A DNA stretch of 64,000 bases from Heterotrichella gracilis (taxonomy: Eukaryota > Sar > Xanthophyceae > Tribonematales > Xanthonemataceae), in contig JAULBX010016415.1 in assembly GCA_032358255.1 (NCBI GenBank), forward strand, positions 26,554-90,553. Reading direction: 5' to 3'. Shown one piece after another: positions 48,832-59,589 of this stretch; the stretch's first letter is position 1, and each line of letters begins with the position of its first letter. A program made the translations under genes and the position numbers. A model generated the notes under the pieces. That model did no database searches, was not told where the DNA came from, and saw only the letters and a list, made by a program, of their open reading frames with translations.

Positions 48832-51800
48832 TTACGCCATCCCCGCCATCCCGCCCAGCGGCTTCACCCCATGCGACCGCGCCGCCAGCCGCCGCATGAC
48901 CGACTCCAGCTCCTTAAACCGCGCGTGGGCATCCGCCAGGGCCGCGTCTTTGGCCCGCAATTCAGCCCTCAGCTCCTCCTCCTGCGCCAGCCAGCCCAGT
49001 TCACGCCCACTGGCCCGCTCCTGCGCGGCGGCTAGCGCCCCCTCGCGCTCGCCCAGCAGCCGCTCAGCCGCAGCCAGGCGGTGCTGCTCCCCGACATTGG
49101 AGTTGGAGGCGGTGGTGGCGTGCGCAGCGGCGGTGGCTGCGGCCGCCTTCTTGGCCTGGTCCAGTGCCGCCTCCAATTGTGTGGTGCGGCGCTGTGCGTC
49201 CTCCCGGGCTGTGCGTAGCAGCACTACTTCGGCCTGGAGGTCCTGCAGCAATTGCAGGGGTGCATCTGATTGTGGGAACATAGGAATATGATGTAACCCA
49301 CATCGTGCGCGGCTACCCTGATTGAAGCCTGCAGCGACGCTGAGGTGCTGCATGAACCATGCATCATGGCATGTTGGAAATTGCAACACCCACCCTCCTC
49401 ACATCCACTGCCTCCAGGATGTTTGTTCGCCCCCCCCACCCCTCCTGCGCCTCACCTGCACCTGCTTGTGGGCCTCCGCCTGCCCCGCCTCCCCCGCCTG
49501 AGCTGTTCTTTCCAACAGCAGCAGGCGGCCCTCGGCATCCAGCGCGCGCCGCTCAGCAACCATGGTGGCACGCTGCAGCACAGTGAACAGGGGCCTTGTC
49601 AAACAACACACTTGCTTCTTTGCACCCAGCTACTCGCATGCACTTTCACACGTGTAACCGTATGCCGTGCTTTGCCCATGACTCTTATTGACACCAATTC
49701 ACTACAGCTATGATGCCCACAAGCATTGCCCAGCCCCTGGCCTTGCCTCCTCCTTATGCATGCAACCATTGCGCCCGTCCCATCCCTGTACGCCTCACCT
49801 CTGCCGCCATTGCCTGCTGCTGTGCCTCCCGCAGCTGCTTATCAGCCCTGTCAGCGCGCGCTTCACCCTCCCGCGCACGTCGCTCCCCCTCCGTCCCCCG
49901 CCGCTCCAGCTCAGACACCTGCCACTCCAGGCGCGAGCAGGTGGCGTCAGAGTCCTTGGCCCGCCGCTGCGCGTCTGCAAAGTGTGTGCACACACAGACG
50001 TCAGAAGCAGGGAAGGCGGACCTACCATGCAGGTCTACCAGCGTCGCTTTTGTGCATGTGCATGGCAGCTGGCAGCTTTATGGCCTGATTTGCAGTAACA
50101 TACAGTTGCATAAAATGCTACTGTATAAAAACCACCAAAAAAAAATAATGAATTCTTGAATGCAACAAGAAAATAAATGGATAATAAGGTTGGTTACTTA
50201 TAGTAGAAGAACACGCAATTAATAAAATTCAGATAAATGCCCTCACAACATGTAGTTCAATCACAAATAAAAATCCACGCTGCATCGATGAGTACGGTCC
50301 CATCGCCCTGCTCCTCACCCGCCAGCTCGGTCTCCAGTGTAGTGCAGCTGGTCTCACTGCGGCTTAGGTTGCGCTGAGCCACTTCAAGCTGTTGCTGCAG
50401 AGACGTGTTCCTGCACACAAGCCAACGGTGGATCACGCCTTTGCCGGGTTTATTAAGTTGGTGACCTATTGACCGCGCGATCCATCATCACAGCCAATGA
50501 CTGCCACAATTACCTCACAGCCTAGAATGACCAAGCCTTGCAAAAGCTCGACCCCCACGCAATCATGCAACGCCTTGCCCTCCTCACACCCACGGCCACA
50601 ACCTGCAACCCCTTCCTCTGCCCACCTGTCTTGGACCTCCGCCAGCTGCTTCTCAAGGTACTTGGCCCGCCGTTCAGCCTCCTCCCCGCCCCTGACCGCC
50701 GCCTCCACCCGCACCCCCGCCAGGGCCACCTCATCTCGCAGCGCGGCGCATGTCTCCTCCTTGCGGCCCAGCTCATCGTACAGCCGGGACACCTCGCTGG
50801 GTGCAAGATCGGAGGGGCCGGGGACGGAAGCCCGCGCAAGCTCCGCTTCCAGGCGCTGCAGGGAGTGGGGAAGCAGGGGTAGGGGGTGGTGGGGGCAGTG
50901 TGGAGGAGGCAGATATGAGGGGGCTGGGTGGGTGAGAAGGCATCCCAATCCTCATGGTTAATGTGCGGCTGCTCACTCATGCATGCTCCCAGCCAAAAAG
51001 GTGACTGGACGGGCATTGCCAGCAGAATGACTGGGATAGGCATTGCTTGTCCAGTAGGGGGTCTGGCGCCCACCACCACCCCCTCATGTGCTAGTGTGCC
51101 ACTGCAGGGATGCGCATTAGTGATCACATACATTGCAATGGGCAATTGTCCAGTAGAGATCTCTATTGCCATGCCCTTCCCGCACCTTGTTCTCCTCCTG
51201 CACCCGCTCCAGCTCCGCCCTGTTGCGCTGCGCCTCCTCCGCCGCACTGCGCGCCGCAGCCCCCTGGGCCACCACCTTGTCCCGGAGCAGCCGCGAGGCA
51301 ACCTTGTACTTTGCCAGGCTGGCCTCCCGCGCGGCCACCATCTGCTGCAGCTGCACCACCTGGAGCTCGGCGCTGCTGCGGCCCGCCCCTACCACGCCTG
51401 CATGTGTGAAAGAGGCTGCGGTGGGCACCAGGGCTAGGGCGGGATTGCACGGTTTCAAGCATAAGCGTTTGATGGTTGAATGCTCAAATTCAAGTTGCAA
51501 GATGCATCCATTGGCTGTGGGTTAGCCAGTGCCCACAGGCACCTGTTGGGTCTCTGTAGATTAAGATGTGTGGGTTAGCACCTTGAATTGGATCGGACAT
51601 TACGTTTCTCATGATTCCAAGTTCACCATGCTTGACTGGAGCATTGTTTGGCAAAGCCATCAAGCGCACCTGACACCATTGCCAGGTGGTTGTCTGCCAC
51701 TGACTGCAGCGGTGATCGCTCCACCTTGTACCTGCACAATGGGCGTCCATTTAGACAGCCAATGGTCGGCAAGCATTGCATCAGCACCTAACGCGTGGCA

Positions 51801-52866
51801 CAATACTGCAGCCATGCACATGCAATGGCGCCTGTTGAGTGTGTACTGTCACATGCTTGACTGGCACGTTTACCTCATGGCTAATCACTGGTATGCGCAC
51901 CTGTTGCCAGCTGGTGGCGGGTAGGGATGGCCCTTTGGAACCATGGCCATGTGCATGTGACCAGCCTGCATGACAAGCATTGAATCATCAGCGTCCGTCC
52001 GCATGTGCCTGCCAGGTGTCAGACCCAGAGCAGAAGGGGAAACGTGTCCATCAACAGTGCAAGCATGAATCAATGGCCAAGCTCAGGGCAGTATTTGCAT
52101 GCCTCATCCCCATGTGATGCATTATTCCTGTTTGACGTACGTATTCCTCGTGCAGGGCAGGTATGGAGAACTTCTCCCGGGCGTTGTTCAGCTCTGCCTG
52201 GCTGTGCTGCAGCTGGGCATGCATGTGCTGCAGGGCCTGCTCCCGAGCTACTAATGCACGCTCCAGCTGACAAATGGCGTCGTCCTTGGACGACAGCGCC
52301 TGCTCCCAGTTGAACTGTGACTGCTGGAAGCGCTGCTGCAGCCAAGTGGGAAAGGTCAGTCAAGGGAAGGACAGGGCATGCACTGGTCAAGTTTTAGCAA
52401 CAGATGTGGGTAGTGCTCCTCACCATTTGGTAGTCATACTCGTTGTGGGCCAACGTGGGTGCTTGTTGTTGCAACTGTCCCTGCAGGGACATGGTTATTG
52501 CGTGGCTTATGGGTATGTGTGCCTGATCTGGCTTTTTATGGCGATAAAGTATGTCACATCCAGATCTGATCAAGGTGAAGGAAGCAAATACACCCAAACT
52601 AAACAGCATCAGTACCTGGTAGGCCTGCTGGTCCCAGTGAAATTGCTGTTGGTGGTTTTGGAATCTGCAGAGGCAGGGTCCAAGCTGAGTGTCACTTGCA
52701 AGGATTGCACCCAACTCGGGTTCTATATTGCGGGTATTTGGCCAGAGTCACAGTATAATCCTATCCTTATTTACAACAACCACAAACGTTGTTGGTAGCA
52801 GCCAACTTACTGTGACGGTGGTAGATGGCTCTGCCATGGTGTTTGCGATTCGAGCCCCAGGCACAT
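48832..52866 (-). CDS. coiled-coil protein, 542 aa, family not recognised
   Basis: Eleven exons: 52866-52811, 52664-52616, 52480-52424, 52335-52141, 51703-51670, 51397-51186, 50855-50626, 50410-50319, 49974-49799, 49572-49456, 49242-48832, together 1629 nt in frame. The N-terminus is Gln/His-rich (FQNHQQQFHWDQQAYQ, GQLQQQAPTLAHNEYDYQ). From about residue 60 onward it is an almost continuous coiled coil rich in Ala, Glu, Gln, Arg and Leu (ICQLERALVAREQALQHMHA, ERRALDAEGRLLLLERTAQA, EELRAELRAKDAALADAHAR), ending GVKPLGGMAGMA. There are no membrane segments and no catalytic motif. Structural, basal-body, flagellar or Golgi roles would all fit; none can be chosen from the sequence. It diverges from the SRR1 gene. 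The 34-base exon at 51,703 and the start exon were picked because they restore phase. Confidence 0.72.
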
Positions 52867-53808
52867 CTCAGCTTCGTGCAGCCGAGCATCGAGCAAGGCG
52901 TCCCCTTCTGTTCCACCAACCGAGCTGAGGCTCTCCATCTGGGCTTGCAAGGGGCGCACGCCACTATGAATGCATATGCAAGAGCTTATGGGCCACTGCT
53001 GTAGGGTCTTGGATAGGTCCGAAGGACTCTAGCAGAGGACAGCTGACGACAGTCAAACTCCGAAACAGCTGATGTCAACAATTTATTCTGAAACTAGCAC
53101 CCAGCTGTTTGACTGGCTTGTAAATATTCAGTTTGCTTAAGCTTTGCCCAATGCCACCCAACAAACCTTAATGTTCGACTGCTTTGTAACGCCAGCACTT
53201 GCACGAGGGGCGAGTTGGGAAACAGGGGAGAGCAAGGATGAACGTAGCAAAAGTGCGGTGTGAACCTGGCAGTGACTACAGTATCAGCCTGCTTCGTTGT
53301 AGCAGTAGCAGCCTCAACGTGAAAGTACCTGTAGGCTACAGTCTGCTTTGACGCCTGTACCTTTGACAATATGTTTTGAAAGTTTGTATGGAGGTGAAGC
53401 ACTCCCGTAGACGTTCTGATCTTACTCGCCCCTTTGACAACATGCATGCATGCATTACAGGAAGTACACAGGAGCCCGCTGTTCCGAGGTAAACCATGCA
53501 CTGTGCAGCACAGTAGAACTTGCCGTTGAAGAGGCTTGATAGCCGCCGCCTCGTTCCTCGCTAGCCACACCACCACCAACTGATAGTGATACCGCGCACT
53601 TTGGCGCCCCTCTAACCCAGCCTAGTTTCTGATAGCAGTTCAAGCTGTGGCACGCCAAGTGAGCAAAAACCTTTTTTGTAACCACCTTGCAAGGGCACTG
53701 TTTTCTTCACTGGGTTCAGGTTCACCCTTGGTGACAGGAGGGCACAGCCTAGGTGCCAGCCACCGAAGGAACAGTTTCACCCTAGCCACCCTGTGGCACC
53801 AAGCAAGC
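52867..53808. other. divergent promoter region, coiled-coil / SRR1
   Basis: Just over 900 bases separate the two divergent start codons and must carry both promoters and 5' UTRs. A 161-codon minus-strand open frame (53,094-53,579) has no recognisable family. Confidence 0.5.
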
Positions 53809-55799
53809 ATGAGCCGCACCGAGAAGTGGACGGTGGTGGGTGGCAAGGGCAAGCCCCGACGCACCAAGCAGCGCCAGCCAAGTCCAGCACCCCACCCCCC
53901 ACCCCACCCGCCCGGCTGGGGCGCCGAGGCCACACCCACAACAGGTAAACCACGCTTACCTGAAGCCCATTGCACTACCCACTCTCACACCCTATACGGT
54001 TTCTTGTGCCTACCAGCCGCCAGCGGTGCTTCGTCGTCGTGCACCTCTTGGGCAGCCATATGCTCCCGTCTTTGAACTGCCTGCCAAAAGTGACAGCCAC
54101 TTAACACCATTGAAGCACCGCCGTCAATCTTAATTTCCTACCTTCCTCCCATGGAGTCATGCTGCGTTCCATCTGTCCCCTGACCCCACCCCACCCTGTT
54201 GCCCCACCAGACGAGGCAACGCACCCCACCCCCAGCCCCTCCTGCCCCCCACCCCAAATGGACCACGCACCCCCCACCCGCCGGCGGGCACCCCACCGGC
54301 GCAACAAAGCCCAGACCCCCGAGGAGCGCCTGCACTACTACTGCCAGCTGTTGCAGGATGCGGTGGACGAAGTGCGCCGTTCTGCCTTCTATTCCAGCTT
54401 CCTGGGGCTGTGTGGTGGGGGCATGCCAGGCGGGGTGGGAGCTGCGCTGGCGGGAGTGGAGGCCATGGTGGTGTACGGGCTTGGGTCATTGGAAGACGGT
54501 GCGTGTGGTAGCTTTGCACATGGGTGCAGGTGGGAGGGTTGGGGTGGGTGGGTTTCAGGGGAGGAACGGTGCCTAGTGGCTGGGAATGGTGTTGCTGTTT
54601 GTGCTCGTGGAGACAACTGGCGGCCAGAGGCATGCGGCACTGCACCCAAAAATAGGCAATAGAACCCTGCACTGCCATTGGACTGGTCGGGACCATCTTG
54701 CGCAGCATGCTTTGGCTATGTCTTGACAACAGTGTCTAGGCCCAAATGCACCCTCCCCGTATCTCTACAAGCCACTTATGGGTCCAATTGTGAGACCGTC
54801 CCTCCCTGTTCCTCCACAGGCCCAGCCCCTCGCTACCAGCTGGCCTTCGCCATACTCCTCCGTGATTGCATGCCCAAGCTGGCATTACCCCCCGACGTCT
54901 TTGACCCTGCATTCACCCCCCTGGATAAGCAGCTCCTGGCGCAGCATGGCTTCCAGGTGTGTGCATATGCACGCACCTCCCCGCATGTACATATCTACAC
55001 ACCCGATCTTGGCAACCATTTTTAAAAGTATCATGGCTGGTTGCTGTAAGGAAGTGTCTTGGCAGCACACCACCCCACCTCCGCCACATCTCCCCCCTTT
55101 TCAGGTGCTCGATACTGACGAGTGCGGTGCACGCGTGTGCACCCGCCCCACCCTGGCCTACATGCCGCACTGCGAGGCGCTGCTGTACGACAGGCTGCTG
55201 GAAGCAAATTGGGGCGCGCAGGGGCTGGCCAGGCTGCTGGTGATAGGTAGGCGGGAGGCGTGGGCGATGGGGATGGGGTCTGTGGGTATGCGGGTGGTGT
55301 TGGGATGCAGGCACAAGTGGCGATGGTAGTGGTGATGGTGGTGGTACCGTGATGGTGGCGGTATAAATGGAGGGGGATGGGACTGCCCATGGCAGTATGC
55401 ATAGATCTCCACACGACGCCCTCACATATGTCTCTCTCATGGCCAGGTGCTGTGTGCTAGGCGCCGCAAGCTCTGTCAAGCGGCTTCACTGCCACCTGCT
55501 TTGTGGTCCATCCCATTCCCCATGTGCATGCACTGACCTCCCACTCCTTGACTCCACCAGGCAACAGCTTCTCCTCCTACGTTGATCGCTGGTCGCTCCC
55601 CTCTGCGCACCACTCCACCGCCCACCGCCCTGTGCACGTGCTGGCGGCAGCGGCCAGGGGGCTGGTGCGCCAGGTGGCAGTACCAGACATGGGCTTCCCA
55701 GCGGCATCGGCGTTCAATGAAATGAGCGCGCATTTCTTTCCGGGTGGGAGTGGTGGCAGTGAGGAGGAAGGGGTGTGGGCTGTAACACGGCTTGGCTAG
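53809..55799 (+). CDS. SRR1: SRR1 domain protein, 313 aa
   Basis: Homologue of SENSITIVITY TO RED LIGHT REDUCED 1, which in plants acts in phytochrome B signalling and circadian timing; relatives occur in animals and fungi and the biochemical activity is not settled. Five exons: 53809-53944, 54211-54498, 54820-54956, 55105-55246, 55561-55799; 942 nt in frame. The N-terminus (MSRTEKWTVVGGKGKPRRTK, then a Pro-rich stretch) is basic and low-complexity. The SRR1 domain follows: MVVYGLGSLED (about 131-141), RYQLAFAILLRD, VFDPAFTPLDKQLLAQHGF, VLDTDECGARV, PTLAYMPHCEALLYDRLLEA and LLVIGNSFSSYVDRW. The C-terminus ends GVWAVTRLG. All the usual blocks are present in order, so I expect a functional gene. 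Confidence 0.92.
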
Positions 55800-56634
55800 G
55801 GGCCACGCTGTGGTTTAGGGTTTAGGGCTCAGAGGCGCTGGGGAAGGTGCTGTGTTTATAGATGGCTGAAAAGGTGTTGAGAGGGTTTACGAAAGAGTAT
55901 TGCAGTTGGAGTGACAGCTTCAATGCCAATGCAAGCAATTATATTCCGTTAGGGGTGGACCCACGCGCCCCAATCGGAACCCACAGGCCAGTTGCCAGAA
56001 TATGTTGTCAGGCTTATTTTCTTAGCCCCCCCAACCATACCAGCAGCTCAATTCAATTCAATTCAGAATCCTCAGTTTCTTTGCTGTTTATTCGTTGGCG
56101 GCTGGCTGTTCAGGAATGAGTCTTGCATGGGAAGGGGGCGCACACTTGGCAAACCTGTTCCATAACCGTTCTGAATGACTTTCGACTTTTATATTGTTTT
56201 GCTAAACCCCCTTGTATGCACCTGCTTAGGCTTTGCTCAGCTTCTTGAACCCTCAAGCCTGTGTCATTGCAATTGGACTATTTAAACCCTTGAAGGGTTG
56301 CGGATTGACCCTACGTAGTACTGACCAGTGTTGCTTAGTATAGAGCACTAGAGCTCGGTGCAGAAAGTACAAGTGTTTGGAACTCGCATCGCAGTATACA
56401 CTTGTTAACAGCGATCTGCGGGTTACCGTGCAGCGAAGCACAAATAAAAATAGTTTGTGTTACATCCCACCCTAGTACACACTTGCCTGCCCGCGACAGT
56501 GCCTACAAGGTACACCGTGCTCGCGTAATACTTCTAAAAGAAGTATTGGCATACCCCGCGATACGCTGGACACAACCCAACCTGTTCACGCAGCCGCCCG
56601 TTGCCTTTGCGGAGTAAGTGTCTAGCAAAGTGCG
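55800..56634. other. intergenic region SRR1 to NOP16
   Basis: SRR1 3' UTR, including a short telomere-like ggtttagggtttaggg near 55,811, then the NOP16 promoter. No coding frame accepted. Confidence 0.5.
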
Positions 56635-58403
56635 ATGGGCAGGTCTCGGCGGCGCGCCAAAAAAACACAGGCAAAGGTGAAGGTGGGCGTGGCGAAGAAG
56701 AAGAAATTCGAGCGAGCTACCTTGCCTACAGAGTACAAAGCAAACAGACCGGACTTGGACAAGAAGCTGGGTGCAAAGTGCGTTATTTTTTCTGGTGGGC
56801 CATATGCATGCATAGTGGGCGTGGCCCACGGGTTGGAAGTGCAAATCACACAGCGAGGCACAAGGGCAACGACTGTGATCTTACAGTATGGAGATTTTCC
56901 TTACCAACGTGCAAATATGCCTGAAAAGTGTCAAACCTGAACGTGCTGGGTGCATTCGTGAGCCTTCGTAAGGTGCACTTGCTCCCTTGCATGCAAGTGC
57001 ACCTTAGGCTATACGAGCACACCAGTGACCCACACAGCTATCCAACTCCTCCCCCCTCTCTCTTCAACTCACTCCATGCGCTTCTGCAGGCCTGAGTGGG
57101 ACACGTCCAAGACGTATGTGTCCAACTACAACAGCGTGGGGTTCCTGGCAAACCCTAACAAAGGGTTTGGGCGCAACCAAACGCAGGAGCCTGCCATAGT
57201 AAGCGCCTGCGCCCCCATGATGCCACCACATCCATCCAAATGCGTTCCTTGATCTTCCCTGCAATCGTGTCCTGCCTGTTTTGCACGCCGCTGCAAGAGT
57301 TGCTTGGCAGGTCTGTGCGCCTGTGTAATGTCGGTGGGGTGGGACGCTGTGCAGCCAGTGGACGCACACCATCTAGCCCGTACATACCCCCCACCTTGGG
57401 TCATCACTGCATATCACTGCGGCTGCTGCATCACCCTCCACACTAGTGTTGGTCACCGTCAATAGCTGTGCCATTTCCACTTGCCAGTGAAGGTGCTGCA
57501 GCAGGGTTGTTGGGTGTTGAGCACTGTCTTGCTGTGCAGGAGGCCAAGGCTGAAGAGGCGTATGACGAGGAAGCAGAGAAGCTGGTAGATGATGGTGAAC
57601 ACATGATGCACTCACGAGTTTGTGCACTTACGGGTTAGGGTTTGCCATCAGGGTTGGCCAGTCGCAAACCCTACGTTGCCGCTGAAGGCCAAGTGGTTGG
57701 TGGACGATTTGTAAGCGCATGATGCACTCACAGCTAAGAAATGCTGCAAGGGTATTTTGTTTTGGGTTCAGGGTTTACCACTGGGGTTTATCTAGGGTAG
57801 GATGGGGCGCTCAAGTTGTGCCAATGTACAGCAATTGTTTGAATTGCTACACATGCCATGTACATACGAGCATAGCGTCATTTACTTTCCTTCCTCCACC
57901 AGGCTTGCCCAACAGCCCCTTGAACTCATGATATTCCCCCCATTCTCCAGAGCTCCACGCCGCGTGTGGCTCAATGCGGGTCACCGGTCCTGCAGCCCCG
58001 CCCCGCCTGACCACCACGCAGCGCATAGTGGTAACCAGGCTCATAGACAAACACGGGGAGGATCTCGAGGTGGGCATAGCCATGCAGTGGGGGGTTGAAA
58101 ACCCATCGATACTGTGCTGAAATTAAACGGTTACTGCTCAAATGTAGTTGTGAGATTAATTCATGGTGTATGTGCGCCGCCCATGCGGGGTCTGCAGCCT
58201 GCATTGGAATATTTTGCTATTAGCATCCAGATAATGCGCTATCCCTTAAGCACCCGTTCCAATCCCCGCAGGCCATGGTGAAGGACCACAAGCTCAACCC
58301 CATGCTGCACACGGCTGCGGGGCTGCGCAAGATGATATCGGGGTTGCACGCATGGACAACAGAAGATCGGCATGATTTCAGGGCTCCCAAGAAGCATCAT
58401 TAG
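56635..58403 (+). CDS. NOP16: NOP16-like 60S ribosome biogenesis protein, 185 aa
   Basis: Nucleolar factor for large-subunit assembly. Five exons: 56635-56777, 57090-57198, 57540-57594, 57951-58069, 58272-58403; 558 nt in frame, near the usual Nop16 size (about 180-230 aa). The N-terminus is very basic (MGRSRRRAKKTQAKVKVGVA), typical of the family and of nucleolar targeting. Then EWDTSKTYVSNYNSVGFLANPNK corresponds to the conserved WD-K-T--N---LGL--DPN block. An acidic piece (EAKAEEAYDEEAEKLVDD) follows, then TTTQRIVVTRLIDKHGEDLE and the family signature AMVKDHKLNPMLHTAAGLRKM near the end. The intron between exons 1 and 2 contains a foldback. The identification rests on the two conserved blocks. 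Confidence 0.88.
56970..57005. repeat. 13-bp perfect inverted repeat in NOP16 intron 1
   Basis: Arms aaggtgcacttgc (56970-56982) and gcaagtgcacctt (56993-57005) with a 10-base loop, about 190 bases past the donor of intron 1. Confidence 0.85.
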
Positions 58404-59589
58404 GGGTTTGGGGTTTGCACCACATGCCCTCTGGGTGTGGCGGAGAGGGGCAGGGTTTTGAAGGGGGGGAGGGGGGGCGCTTCTTGGGGCAGAGAATGTG
58501 TCGGGCTGCAATTTTATTGACCAGGGATTTGGTTCAGCGCCAAATGGGGAAGGGGGGTTGGGCTTAGTTGTTCCTACCGGTTCAACCTGTTGAAATTTTA
58601 CATCCGGAATGGCGTTTTGTGTCCAAGGAGTGTATGTATAGGTCTAGAAGCTTCCCGCCGGGCCATGCCATGGCTGGGTCACGCAAGCCTTGGTGCTGAG
58701 TGAGATGTGCATGATATGCAGCCTCGTAGGTACAGCTGCGTTGTAGAGCCAGCAGGGCCGTCAAATTGAGTAATCAGCTTCATCATGGCAAATTTCTTGT
58801 TTGCAACTCAGTCTGATTGATAGGCAAATCTAGTTTGGAAGTCAGCCTGTCAGTGAGTGGCAACAAGTCCAAATGGGAACTTGACCCCTAGCCTGACAGG
58901 GTATGATATTGTAACATACAATCTTAAATTTGCGAAGGCACGGGTCAAGACAGTGCTGCATGCACAGCGAAGTTGAAAAATGAAAGAAAGGGGACGCACA
59001 CAGGCGGAGTTAGTATACTTATAACGCCTCTGTGCGTTCCCTTTCTTTCTTTCTTCTTCTAACTTAACACGGGGCCATGCATGTCCTGACGAATCCGGGA
59101 TAATGAGTAAACTTTACGGCAATGATTCAGTTAATTTGCCTTGAATATCAACATCATGCATGATCAATTCTCAAAATGATTATCAGTTACATAAAATCTG
59201 CGCAGTAGGTGCCCAGACCATGCCGATGGTTGGATTGTGTGTAGTCAGAGGCTCTCAGTCAGCCTTGCATGTGTGCAATGTCAAATCTGATCTAGTACAC
59301 TTTGATCTTATGACGTACGTCACGGCAATTGCTTCATTTAATAGAAGGAGTTACAAGGAACCCATAATAGGTGGAGTTGTGCATTATGATGCCAGACTGC
59401 TGCAGCCGCTGTGACTCGTGGCATGGGTGCCGCAGTTGAACTCCATGGCAACTTGTCTTGACTCCAGCTTCATTATCACTGGCCGCCAACAACATAGCTG
59501 CAGCACGTTCCCTGCATTCGCTGCGGCATGCCATGGAAGGCCACTCTGGCAGTTGCCCACGCCTGCCAGCGCTAGCGGCATATCACCCC
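58404..59589. other. convergent 3' region, NOP16 and right-edge gene
   Basis: Both flanking genes end here, so it should be 3' UTR from both sides. It contains the hairpin at 58,982. Short open frames (for example 59,160-59,414 plus) are not recognisable. Confidence 0.5.
58982..59049. repeat. 25-bp hairpin with 18-base loop
   Basis: Left arm 58982-59006 (gaaagaaaggggacgcacac then aggcg) pairs with right arm 59025-59049 (cgcctctgtgcgttcc then ctttctttc) with two mismatches. If transcribed from either strand it would form a long stable stem. Confidence 0.85.

Noticed and set aside
53094-53579. 161-codon minus-strand open frame upstream of SRR1
   Set aside because: No similarity to known proteins and located in a divergent promoter region.
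55805-55830. Telomere-like ggtttagggtttaggg
   Set aside because: Only two units, in a 3' UTR; short ccctaaa/tttaggg runs recur here (for example near 5,750) and do not mark a chromosome end.
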